Positions 44,377 through 53,969 of a stretch of 64,000 bases of DNA are shown here, in pieces. Position 1 is the stretch's first letter, and each line of letters begins with the position of its first letter. The DNA is from Closterium sp. NIES-65 (Eukaryota > Streptophyta > Zygnematophyceae > Desmidiales > Closteriaceae). The notes below the pieces were generated by a model. That model did no database searches and was not told the DNA's origin. It saw nothing but the letters and a program-made list of their open reading frames with translations. The stretch covers positions 248,001 to 312,000 of the forward strand of contig CANXME010001993.1 in the NCBI GenBank assembly GCA_948144175.1, given 5' to 3'. A program made the translations under genes and the position numbers.

Positions 44377-44790
44377 ATGCAGCTCCAGCGCCGTCCGCGC
44401 GAGTCTCTCACGCCCGAGCAGCTTCGTGAGTGGTACGGTAGTTGGGTTTGTGGCGGTAGCCGTCGTGGCTGTAGCCCTGGAGCTGGTCCGTTGGGAGCGT
44501 CTGGCAGTGGCCAGCCGCAGCTGCAGCGGCGTTCGCGAGAAACACTTACGTCCCGGCAGCTTCACGAGTGGTACGCTCAGAGTAGAGGGTCTTTGGGTAC
44601 CGTTCGCTGCCCGTACGTAATTCGCACGGGTGATCGGACTCGTCACGTTTGCGGGACGCTTAGTCACACACAATCCCGCTGCTTCGCTCGTCTGAGCGAC
44701 GCCCGGCGTACCGAGTTTGGCAACGAGGCTGAGCTCCTCGCCTGGTTGGAGCTGCTTGGACAGAGGGTAGATATCTTTGCTCTTTGGTTG
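44377..44790 (+). pseudogene. Copia I short gag
   Basis: Starts MQLQRRPRESLTPEQLREWY at 44377, then a second similar module (LQRRSRETLTSRQLHEWYAQ), then a Cys/His motif CPYVIRTGDRTRHVCG...H...CFARL near 44610-44690. The usual UBN2-like N-terminal domain seen in A and B is absent. The same short gag occurs in E and at the start of F. Confidence 0.75.
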
Positions 44791-47700
44791 ATGCTATTCT
44801 CACTGCCATGTATGCATTGCCTACTAGTGCCGACCGTGCCTGTTACCTGTGCGTACCATCTGACCCAGGTATAGAGCCTGCTGCTCTAGGTGCTGGTGAG
44901 GCTACTGCTCTAGGTGCTAGTGCGTCTCCTGCTCTAGGTGCTGGTGAGGCTGCTGCTCTAAGTACTGGTGAGTCTGCTCTCTCTGGTACTGCGCCTGCTG
45001 AGGCCTTGTACACCTTCACACTTGACTCCGATGCCTCTCGCTCCTTCTTTCGCGACAGCACCACCCTCACGCCGCTTAGTCGGCTGGTTCCAGTCTCCCT
45101 GGCAGACCCCTCTGGGGGTCCAGTCCGTACGACCTTCTCCACTCTCCTCCCTTGTCCTGCTGTCCCGTCTGGCACACTGTCGGGTCTTTACCTCCCCTCG
45201 TTCTCTACGATCTTGGTGGCGGGTTCTGCGCTCCAGGACGCGGGTGTTCACCAGTTCACCCCTGCCTACGAGCGTGTAACACAGTGCACGTGTGCTCAGA
45301 CGGGTCGTCACGTGGCTACCTTCACTCGGCAGCCAGGGTCGGGCCTGTACACACTGACCACTGAGTCCCCTCAGGTAGCTGCGTCTGCGTCTGTGTCAGG
45401 TCAGTTGTCGGCTCTCTTCTCGTATCGCGCCTTGTCGCACCAGACCCTCCTTTGGCACCATCGCCTTGGTCACCTCCCAGTGCAGCGCCTTCGCAGCATG
45501 CACTGCCGTGTCCTTGTCTCTGGTCTTCCCAGGGTTCTCCCTCCCCTCCCAGCCTCGCCTGCTGCTCCCTGTCTTCCCTATGTCGAGGGGCGGCAGCGCG
45601 CCGCTCCTCACTCCTCCTCGTTCCCTTTCACAGAGGCTCCCCTGCAGACTCTCCACCTGGACGTGTGGGACCCAGCCCGCGTCCGTCGACAGGGCCACGA
45701 GCGATACTTCCTGCTGGTCGTCGACAACTAAACGCGTTACACCACGGTCTTCCCCTTGCGCACCAAGGGTGAGGTCCCTGATGTTTTGATCCCTTGGATC
45801 CGCGCTACTCGTCTCCAGCTCCGCGAGCGGTTCAGGACAAAGTTTCCCGTCCTCCATCTGCACTCTGACAGGGGTGGTGAGTTCTCCTCAGACCTCTTGG
45901 CAGCCTTCTGTGCGGAGCACGGCATCCTCCAAACGTTCACGCTTCCGGCCTCTCCGCAGCAGAATGGGGTTGCTGAGCGCCGCATTGGCTTGCTCATGGA
46001 GGTCGCTCGTACCTCCATGGTCCATGCGGCTGCCCCCCATTTTTTGTGGCCGTTTGCGGTCCGCTACTCTGCGCATCAGCTCAACCTCTGGCCCCGTATC
46101 TCCTTGCCGGAGACCTCGCCCACACTGTTGTGGACGGGGAAGGTCGGCAATGCGTCGTGTTTCTGGGTCTGGGGTGCTCGTGCCTTGGTCCGCGATTCCA
46201 CCGCGGACAAGCTCTCTGTCCGCGCTGTTCCCTGTGTCTTCCTTGGCTTTGTCCGTGACGCGCCTCGTTGGCAGTTTTACCACCCCACATCATGCCATGT
46301 CTTCCCCTCTCAAGTTGTCACGTTCGACGAGTCGGTTCGCTTCTACCGTCTCTTCCCTTACCGCACTGCCCCTCTCCCCCCACCGCCGCTCTTCCTTGCT
46401 CCAGGTGCTCCCCAGGTAGACCCCCTCCCCACTCCCGGTCCTGCTCCTTCAGGTGTGTCTCAAGTAGACCCTCCTCCCTTGACTGCGCCGGTTGAGGTCA
46501 CTGGTGACTCAGGTCCTGCTGAGGGTGGTCCAGCTCGGGGTATTGCTTCTGGGGATGTTGAGCCCGGGGGTGCGGAGCCTGGGGGTGCGGAGCCTGGAGG
46601 TGCGGAGCCTGGGGGTGCGGAGACTGGAGGTGCTGAGCCTGGGGGTACTGAGTCTGGGGTTACTGCATCTAAGGGCGCTGAGGCGTCTGGTGAGCAGTCT
46701 CCCTGGGGCGGCCGTCTTCGTAGTCGCTCTACTGGTACCTCGCCGCTCCACTCTCGTCGTCGACTCCCTCTCTCCCCACAGCAGCTACGTGAGTGGTACG
46801 CTGGCCGTCAGGGTCGCACTACTAGAGCTAGGGGCTCTGCTGCGGGAGGCGCTGGAGCTGGTGACTATGCTACTCGAGTTGTTTCTGCTGGAGGTTCAGG
46901 AGCTGCTCAGGGTGCTGGCGATGGTGGCACTTGAGTTGGAGGTTCTGGAGCTGCTGCGGGTGCTGGCACTGGAGGTTCTGGAGCTACTGCGGGTGCTGGC
47001 GCTGGAGGTTCTGGAGCTGCTGCGGGTGCTGGCGCTGGAGGTTCTGCAGCTGCTGCGGGTGCTGGCGCTGAGGGTTCTGAGTCTGCTGTTGCGCGGTCTC
47101 CTTGGAGTAGCCGCGTTCGTCCGCATGTGCCTCTCACCTCACAGCAGCTGCACGACTGGTACGGTCGCCGTCAGGGTCGCGCTTCTCGAGCTCGGGGCTC
47201 TACCGCTGGAGGTACCGCTGCTAGCGTCACTGGAGCTGGGAGTGGTGCTGGTCCCGGAGGTGCTGCTACTAGAGACACTAAGACTGAAGACACTGGGATT
47301 GGAGGTGCCGGTTCTGGGGGTGCTGCTGGTGGTGGTGGAGCTGGTCCTGGACGAGCTGGCGCTGAGGGTTCTGGAGCTGCTGGAGGTGCTGGAGCTGCTG
47401 GGGGTGCTGGAGCTGCTGGTGCTGGTGACGCTGCATAGCCGCGCCTGTTCTTTGCTCCACTATCTCCGTGGTCTCAGCCACCGTCTGACTCTGTACTTCG
47501 CCAGGTTCTTAGTCTCCCTTCGTCTTCTGGTCTTCCGTTACAGCCTGGCTCACCGCTACCTCCTCCTTCTCCTTACACTGAGCAGTCAAGGGGCTTTACT
47601 GAGCGTCGTGAGCCTTCGTCGCGTCCTGTCTTGCCTGTCCGTTCTGGTCTTTCCGGTCGTCGTGTTCCTCGTTCGTGTCAGCCGGTTGTCCCCGGCACCC

Positions 47701-48822
47701 ACCTCGTAGTTCATCGTCCTTCCTCTCCTCCGCAGCGTGTTCCTCTGCCGTCCCCTCCTGCGTCTTCTCTACCTACTCTTCCTCAGCCTGAGTCTGACCG
47801 CACCCGTGCTGCTCACCCTACTATCACGCATCTGCTAGCCACTGTTGTCACTGACCCGTCGTTTGAGTCTGCTGCTGCGTCTGCCTTTGTTGCTGAGTCT
47901 ACGGTCTCCATCACGCGCCACGTGAGTAGCACGACACAAGGAGGACGACACTTGCGGCTCTTGGGTTTGCTCCTTCCACTGCTGACCCGTCGCTGTTTCT
48001 GCGCACCGACACTTCGCTGCCACCGTTCTACATCCTCGTGTATGTCGACGACTTGGTCTTAGCCACTGCTGACACTGAGGCTCCGGCCCTGGTGAAGTCG
48101 GAGCAGCAGAAGAGACACATGTGCACAGACCTGGGTGAGCTGCGTAGTTACCTTGGCTTTCAGATCACCCGGGACAGAGCACGCTGCACCATCGCACTGA
48201 CTTAGTCGCACATGGTGCAGTAGGTCCTTTAGCGCTTCGGCTTCACCTGGTCCTCGGCACAGGCCACTCCTCTGGCTACAGGTCACTCGCTCTCAGCTCC
48301 ACCTTCGGACGAGTCCGTAGAGCCGAGTGGTCCTTACCTAGAGCTAGTTGGCTGCCTCATGTACTTGATGACTTGCCTTGTCCTGACCTAGCGTACCCTC
48401 TTGGTCTTCTAGCTCGCTACGTGGCTCCTGGTCGGCACCGAAAGGTGCACATGGATGCTACGAAGAGGGTACTACGCTACTTGTGCAGTACATCAGGCAT
48501 GGGGCTCGTGCTTGGAGGACGGGGCCACGTTGTCCTCACTGGTCACTCGGACGCTTCTTGGGTTGACGACCTGGCTACGCAGCGGTCGTCACAGGGTTGC
48601 ACCTTCAGCCTTGGCTCTGGTTCAGTTTCTTGGCGTTCTACACGCTCGTCTTCAGTTCTTAGCTCCAGTTGTGAGGCAGAGATCTACGCCACAGCCATGG
48701 CTGCACAGGAGTTACGCTGGCTCACCTACCTGCTGACCGACCTTGGAGAGCGGCCTCGTTCTCCTCCAGTGCTGTACGTCGACAACAAGGCCGCCATTGC
48801 CTTGTGTCAGGAGCACAGACTG

Positions 48823-48960
48823 TGTCAGTAGATGTGCACTGTGGATGCACGATTGATCCTGGAGAGGGTTACATGCGCGTTCGCCTGGGGGGTTATGGGC
48901 GCACTGACCCGCTACCGAAACAAGCCCTTTTATCCCAATGGTCTAGTGGTTGGGATTCTG
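48823..48960. mobile_element. 138-bp insert with tRNA-Glu-like end
   Basis: Interrupts the RNase H region of Copia I between two copies of ACAGACTG (48815-48822, 48961-48968). Its last 28 bases resemble the 5' half of a eukaryotic tRNA-Glu (CCCAATGGTCTAGTGG then TTGGGATTC), including an A-box. There are no terminal inverted repeats and no A-tail. The tRNA-like part sits at the wrong end for a normal SINE in this orientation. The type is unknown. Confidence 0.45.
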
Positions 48961-49062
48961 ACAGACTGGAGCACAGAACAAAGCACATCGCTCTGCGTTA
49001 CTTCCTGGCTCGAGAGTTGCAGTAGCGTGGTCAGCTTCGTCTTGCTCACGTGGCCACTCGGG

Positions 49063-49565
49063 CAGGGCTTCAGATTCGTTTTGGGCCACCCTTAGTAATC
49101 AGGGTTCTAGGTATAGTCAACCCTGATGTGTAGGGTAAAAAATTTGTTTCCCTGACAAAAGCAGGGTAAAAACAAAGCTAGTCTGTTGGGCCAGGGTATT
49201 TTTTCTTTAAAGATTATATGTAAAACGCTAAGCGCGTGGACGTCAGCATTAGTGGGTAAGTTTGTTCGATTACAGATAAGATTCGTAAGGTCGCAGGTAC
49301 GAGTCTTGCTGTTCGGAGCATTTTGCAGGGGCCGGATAGTGTTTCGTCTCGCTTCGGAGCATTCCGTGACAGTATGACTGAGATCGTATAGTGTACAGTC
49401 AGGGAAATGAATTACTTACGCTGCTTTTTCAAAAGGTTAAAAAAAACTTACACTTTCTGGCCTAGGGTAAAAAATCCATTACCTTGCCTGTGAAAGGGTA
49501 ACTGAAAAAAAAGCGGCCGCCAGTCAGTGCAAAAAGGGTATTTTACCCTGATAACGAGAGCCTTG
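49063..49565. mobile_element. hAT-like MITE 2, in Copia I
   Basis: 503 bp between perfect 8-bp duplications CACTCGGG (49055-49062, 49566-49573). Ends CAGGGCTTCAG and ...GAGAGCCTTG, imperfect terminal inverted repeats (CAGGGCT against CAAGGCT). Inside, AGGGTAAAA recurs near both ends on both strands (subterminal repeats) and there is a 9-bp inverted repeat ATCAGGGTT/AACCCTGAT at 49098-49127. Non-coding, hAT-like. Confidence 0.8.
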
Positions 49566-49900
49566 CACTCGGGCCAACACTGCTGATATATTCACCAAGG
49601 CGCTTCCGCCTGGTGATCATCAGCGTTTCTGCACTTTGTTAGGCCTTGTGCCCACGCTTCCTCACTTGCTGTAGGCTTTGTTTGTACTGTGATCTATATG
49701 TAGACGTGGATGCTTGCTCTTGTAGGTAGAGATCACTGTGCTGTAGTTGTTACATATATATCTCTGCATGTGAACTGGCCTTGTGGCCTTTTGCTTGTGC
49801 TCAGACTGCGTGGTGACGTTGTGATCCACCCTGAGCTTGCTTTGCATTTCCTGCCTGGCCTTGTGACCCTCTGTTCTCCCCCACTTTGCCTATGGGGGTG

Positions 49901-50041
49901 TGTCAAACATATGTTTGTATGTTTTAGTTTAGGTAGGCTTTAGTGGGGTACTCACTGTGGGGTACAACCCCTTAGGTTTCACTTTTGTACCAAAACTTCT
50001 CGATTGTTGAATCATCCTTACCAACCTACCGTACTCTAACA
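49901..50041 (+). repeat. Copia I 3' LTR
   Basis: 141 bp, preceded by the hairpin polypurine tract CCCCCACTTTGCCTATGGGG. Followed by ATCCT. Confidence 0.9.
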
Positions 50042-50046
50042 ATCCT

Positions 50047-50413
50047 ATGGACGATCAACCTTTGATCACAGCAGGTATGGCGAAGGGAAAATTGAAGGCG
50101 ACGCGGAGTAGCCTCGAAATCGTGGATGTCGGCCGAACGTGAGAAGTCAGAAAATGCAGGGTTGTACGTGAAGGAGTCAACCCTGATAAGGAAAATGAAA
50201 ATTCCTTTTGGATTGTTTTTCAAACTTGTTTGAACTTTTGTGGTGGTCAGTAACAATTTTTACCCAGCCCAACCGCTATATATTCCCTTCATCCTTCACC
50301 CCGCCTCTTGCTAGTAGCGTAGGTTGCGCCTAGCAGGGAGAGGCGATTAGGGAGCCAAGGATTAGGTAATACGCTATTGCCCTTGGATTGCCTCCACCCC
50401 ACGCGTCTCCCAC
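50047..50413 (+). promoter_or_regulatory. Upstream region of the tRNA pseudouridine synthase gene
   Basis: The 367 bp between Copia I and the start codon. A TATA-like CTATATATTCCC at 50275 would place transcription start near 50305. An 8-bp inverted repeat CAGGGTTG/CAACCCTG (50157-50164, 50178-50185) resembles ends of the hAT-like MITEs. The Copia insertion lies only about 370 bp from the ATG, so it may sit in the promoter. Confidence 0.45.
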
Positions 50414-53400
50414 ATGCCCCGCATTGCCTCTTTCCCCATCCTCCCCTTCACGTCCGCGCCTCCTCGTTGCTGTCACCACTCTCGCACACTATGCCTCGCT
50501 GCCAATGGCTACCTGCCACGTCGCGCAGCCGAAGCCACTGCTGAGCTCGCGGAGCGGTTTGATGGCGGCGCGATGCGCTGCGGGGAAGCGCGGAGGCGGA
50601 TGGGCCAGCTGAGGCGGACGGTGCGCGCAGCTGCGGCTGGAAGGGGCGCCGAAGTGGCGAGGGCGCGGGGATGGGCGGAGAGGCGGCAGCGCAGGTGCGG
50701 TTGGGCGATGACGTCAGCTGCACGCGGCTCCTGGCTAGTCAATGGGCGAGGGGCTCAGTGGACGGTGGGGAGGACGGGGGGAAGGACGGTTGGGGGGACG
50801 GGGGAGAGGATTGGCGGGGGAAGGATCCGGGCGAGCGCAGAGTGGGGCGAGAGGGACGGTGAGGAGGAAAACGAGGGGGATGAGGATATGGAGAGGGGAG
50901 GTGGAGAAAGTGAAAGTGGGAGTGAAATGGAGGGCACAGAGGCAGTGGCGGAAGAAGGTGGAGAGGGCAAGGTCGGCAGCAGTGGCGGCGGCGATTGGGC
51001 ATGGAAGGGGCGGCGGCGGTACATGATGGTGCTGGCGTACGACGGCACGCACTTCTATGGTGAGACAAGCACACGGCATGCCACATGCCCCCGGCTGCAT
51101 ACCCCCCGCCGCATGCCCCCCGCCACGTGCCCTGCTGCATGCTCCGCGCCCGCATGCCTTCTGGCGCCCCTGTGAAGGAGCACAGCGAAGTGATGCAAAG
51201 CGATCCCACACATGATGCTGTGTGGGGCATGGTGCATGGTGCATGGTGCATGGTGCGTGGTGCATGGTGCATGGTGCATGGTGCGTGGTGCATGGTGCAT
51301 GGTGCATGGTGCATGGTGCGTGGTGCATGGTGCATGGTGCATGGTGCATGGTGCGTGGTGCATGGTGCATGGTGCATGGTGCATGGTGCGTGGTGCGTGG
51401 TGCATGTTGCATGGTGCATGGTACATGGTGCATGGTACATGGTGCGTGCATGCTGCGTGAGCCTTCCCTTGACCTCAGTTCCTCCCAACTCTGCTCCTCT
51501 CCACTCTGCTCCCCCCCCCGCTGCTCCGCGCCTCTCACCCCTCTGCCCCACCCCGCCAAGGCAGGCTGGCAGCGCCAGGCGCAGCGGCCCACAGTGCAGG
51601 GGGCGGTGGAGGCGGCGCTGGCCACGTACACGCGGGAGGGCAGCGCCGAGCTGGGGGTCACCGGTGCCTCGCGCACCGATGCTGGCGTGCATGCCTGGGG
51701 GCAGGTATGCAAGGTGTGCATGCTTGGCGGTCGGCATTTCCAGCGTGAGAGCAGCAGTTGGATCAGTGTGTCAATAATACTTCACGGTGATTTACTCACT
51801 TCCTCCCATTTGTTGCCCTCCCTCCGTCCCATCAGGTAGCCCATTTCACCACCCCCTCCCCCATATGCGACCTGCCCCGCATGCACCGCGCTCTCAACGC
51901 GCTGCTGCCACCCGCCATCCGCGTGCGCTCGCTGCGCGCCGTGCCACTATCCTTCCACGCGCGCCTGCACGCGTGCAGCAAGCGCTATCACTACACCGTG
52001 CTCAACAGCCCCACCCCGCTCCTGCTGCCGCACCGCCGCGCCACGCTGCTCTCCTACTCACGCGGCCCGCTGGACCGCCCCCTCATGGCGCAGGCGGCTC
52101 GGCTGTTTGAGGGGCGGCGCGACTTTGCGGCGTTCGCCAACGCGTGCGAGGCGAAGGAGAAGGGCGCGGTGAGGGAGATCACACGGTTCGAGCTGGTGGG
52201 GGAGGCGGACTGCTGGCAGGGCACGGTGGACGAGGTGCAACGCACTTGGAGTGGGGGGTTGAAGTATGAGGGAGTATTGCTGGCTGAGAACCCCAGACGA
52301 ATACCCTTAGTTGGAGGACGAGGAGAAGGGCGCTGTGGGGAAGATGCCTCGGTCTGAACTGGTTTCGGTAGGAACTGGGGGAGGAGGGAGGGGGAGTGAG
52401 GGACTGTAATGCTACGGTGGCGCTGTGAGCTATGCAGTCCCACCACGCACCTTGGCACCATGCATCGTGGCACCATGCATCGTGGCACCATGCATCGTGG
52501 CACCATGCATCGTGGCACCATGCATCGTGGCACGCCTCTATCTTGACACTCTTTGCATCATCCACCCAAGCCCCTCACGCTTGCTGCTGTGTGTCTCCCC
52601 GTGAGTGCAGGGAGAGCCGTCACCTGTGTTCCGCTTTGAGGTGGAGGGATCGGGGTTTCTCTATCGGCAGGTCCGCAACATGGTGAGATGCAGTGTGGTG
52701 AGATGCAGTGTGGTGAGATGCAGCATGGTGAGATGCAGCATGGTGAGATGCAGCATGGTGAGATGCAGCATGGTGAGATGCAGCATGGTGAGATGCAGCA
52801 TGATGAGATGCAGCATGGTGAGATGCAGCATGGTGAGATGCAGCATGGTGAGATGCAGCATGGTGAGATGCAGCATGGTGAGATGCAGCATGGTGAGATG
52901 CAGCATGGTGAGATGCAGCGTGGTGAGATGCAGCATGGTGAGATGCAGCACGGTGAGATGCAGCATGGTGAGATGCAGCATGGTGAGATGCAGCATGGTG
53001 AGATGCAGCATGGTGAGGCACAGCTCCTATGATTAGCGCCATCGTCCCTGCCTCTCCTGTCACAGCGCTCCATATCTGTAACCACTCATGCCGTCTCCAT
53101 GTTCTCACCGCCCCCTCTTGTCAGCCCAGCCCACATGCTGTGGGTATCTGCACACTTGGCTTTGCGCTAAACCCTCCTCTTCATCCTGTCCTCCCTTCTC
53201 GTCTCTCCGCGTCACTCCCTACGCCTCCTCCCTCCAGGTGGGCCTACTGCTGCAAATAGGAGCTGGCACGCTGCCCCCCTCTATAGTCACGGACCTCCTG
53301 CTCTCGGGGGACCGCTGCCAGCTGGCACGCGTGGCGCCCACCGCCAAGCCCCAGGGGCTCTCCCTCATGCGCGTGGACTACCCCCCCACTGCCCTCATTC

Positions 53401-53447
53401 CGCCGCCCGACTCCCCGCCACCCAGCCTCAGTTATTTCGAGCAATAG
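50414..53447 (+). CDS. truA: tRNA pseudouridine synthase, TruA family (five exons)
   Basis: Converts uridine to pseudouridine in the tRNA anticodon arm. Proposed exons: 50414-51059, 51565-51704, 51836-52195, 52611-52682, 53238-53447, giving 475 residues. All introns are GT-AG. Family motifs: [19 protein letters not shown], then [16 protein letters not shown] with the catalytic Asp, [26 protein letters not shown], and [18 protein letters not shown] joined to [10 protein letters not shown], as in plant organellar TruA-like proteins. The first about 200 residues are Arg/Ala- then Glu/Gly-rich, with an N-terminus ([20 protein letters not shown]) that could be a transit peptide. The start is the first ATG in the open exon. 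The end of exon 3 is uncertain: donors at 52195, 52225 and 52234 all keep the frame. This is the only host gene here that looks intact. Confidence 0.88.
51222..51450. repeat. Intron 1 tandem repeat, CATGGTG units
   Basis: About 30 units of 7 bp (GCATGGT, with GCGTGGT variants forming higher-order groups) within intron 1 (51060-51564) of the tRNA pseudouridine synthase gene. Long frames across it on both strands are artefacts of the 7-bp period. Confidence 0.92.
52445..52535. repeat. Intron 3 tandem repeat, 15-bp units
   Basis: About six copies of CACCATGCATCGTGG in intron 3 (52196-52610) of the same gene. Confidence 0.92.
52680..53018. repeat. Intron 4 minisatellite made of the exon 4 splice donor
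   Basis: About 22 copies of the 15-bp unit GTGAGATGCAGCATG, beginning exactly at the 5' splice site of intron 4 (ACATG|GTGAGA at 52682/52683). Each unit recreates CATG|GTGAGA and also contains CAG. The unit is five codons long and stop-free in the exon frame. Confidence 0.93.
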
Positions 53448-53965
53448 AGTGCTTTCTCTTCTTGGAACAACACATGTGTGCCAGCTTTCAAAGTGCTGCC
53501 AAACAGAACACACACGCAACTGTGACAGTTCATATTGGTTTGGTGGCTAACTAGAAATAGTTTGATTGAAGCGTGATACTTGTTGCGCTGAGTGCAGCCG
53601 TAGGATTTTTGTAGAGGCTAGACTAACGGTCCTGAAAGCAGAAGTAGGAATTCATGTATCGTTAACAGTGAGAACGAGAATGGATGATAGAGAGGAATTT
53701 TTAATAAGACCCATTGACTTGTTAGAAAATCATTCTACCGTCATCGACCGGTGTCTAATGATGCTGCCAGTGTCGTTTTGCTGCCAGCAGCGCAAAGATG
53801 CTTCTAGAACGCTCCTGGAAACACGATGGCAGCGTAAGAGCTGTCAAGTGCTCTCCACTACGAGGACATTCCTCGTAGAGGAGCGGCTCGGTGGCCTCAG
53901 GAGGGGGCACTCTAGCTGGGGTTGTAGTCGGGCTGGAGCTTCATTTTGTGCTCATGTAGGTTGAG
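53448..53965 (+). other. 3' region of the synthase gene and unassigned spacer
   Basis: About 520 bp. The first part is probably the 3' UTR. No clear AATAAA is seen; the nearest is TTTTTAATAAG near 53700. A short palindrome CTACGAGGACATTCCTCGTAG lies near 53861. No gene was recognised. Confidence 0.4.
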
Positions 53966-53969
53966 ATTG

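Larger units (their letters stand above)
44790..49675 (+). pseudogene. Copia I pol remnant
   Basis: Protease LDSDASRSFF near 45025; integrase zinc region WHHRLGHLPVQRLRSMH near 45450-45500, core DVWDP and HSDRGGEFSSDLL near 45660-45900; linker with EPGGAEPGG repeats and two LREWY-type modules (SPQQLREWYAGRQGR near 46780, SQQLHDWYGRRQGRA near 47140); parts of RT with a YVDD-type site near 48045; RNase H with HSDASWVDDLATQRSSQG near 48545 and CEAEIYATAMAAQELRW near 48680, ending ADIFTKALPPG near 49590. Related to D. Several breaks plus two insertions. Confidence 0.85.
43231..50041 (+). mobile_element. Copia element I
   Basis: A + strand Copia element flanked by ATCCT (43226-43230, 50042-50046). 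LTRs of 123 and 141 bp share the group core; about six or seven substitutions and one length difference near the 3' end separate them. Parts: primer site TGGTATTAAGAGCAC at 43354, T9 run near 43425, GC-rich leader repeats, short gag, protease, integrase, linker, RT and RNase H remnants, polypurine tract. It received a 138-bp insert (48823-48960) and a hAT-like MITE (49063-49565). Broken, with several breaks. Confidence 0.9.

Noticed and set aside
48928-48962. Functional tRNA-Glu gene
   Set aside because: Only the first 28 or so bases resemble tRNA-Glu; the anticodon arm, T-arm and acceptor 3' side are missing.
51055-51737. Long - strand frames with HHAPCTM repeats
   Set aside because: Produced by the 7-bp intron repeat and by the antisense of conserved exons.
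52680-53018. Long frames of MVRCS or ASHHA repeats as a repeat protein
   Set aside because: They are open because the 15-bp unit has no stop in several frames; the sequence is intronic between two well-conserved exons.
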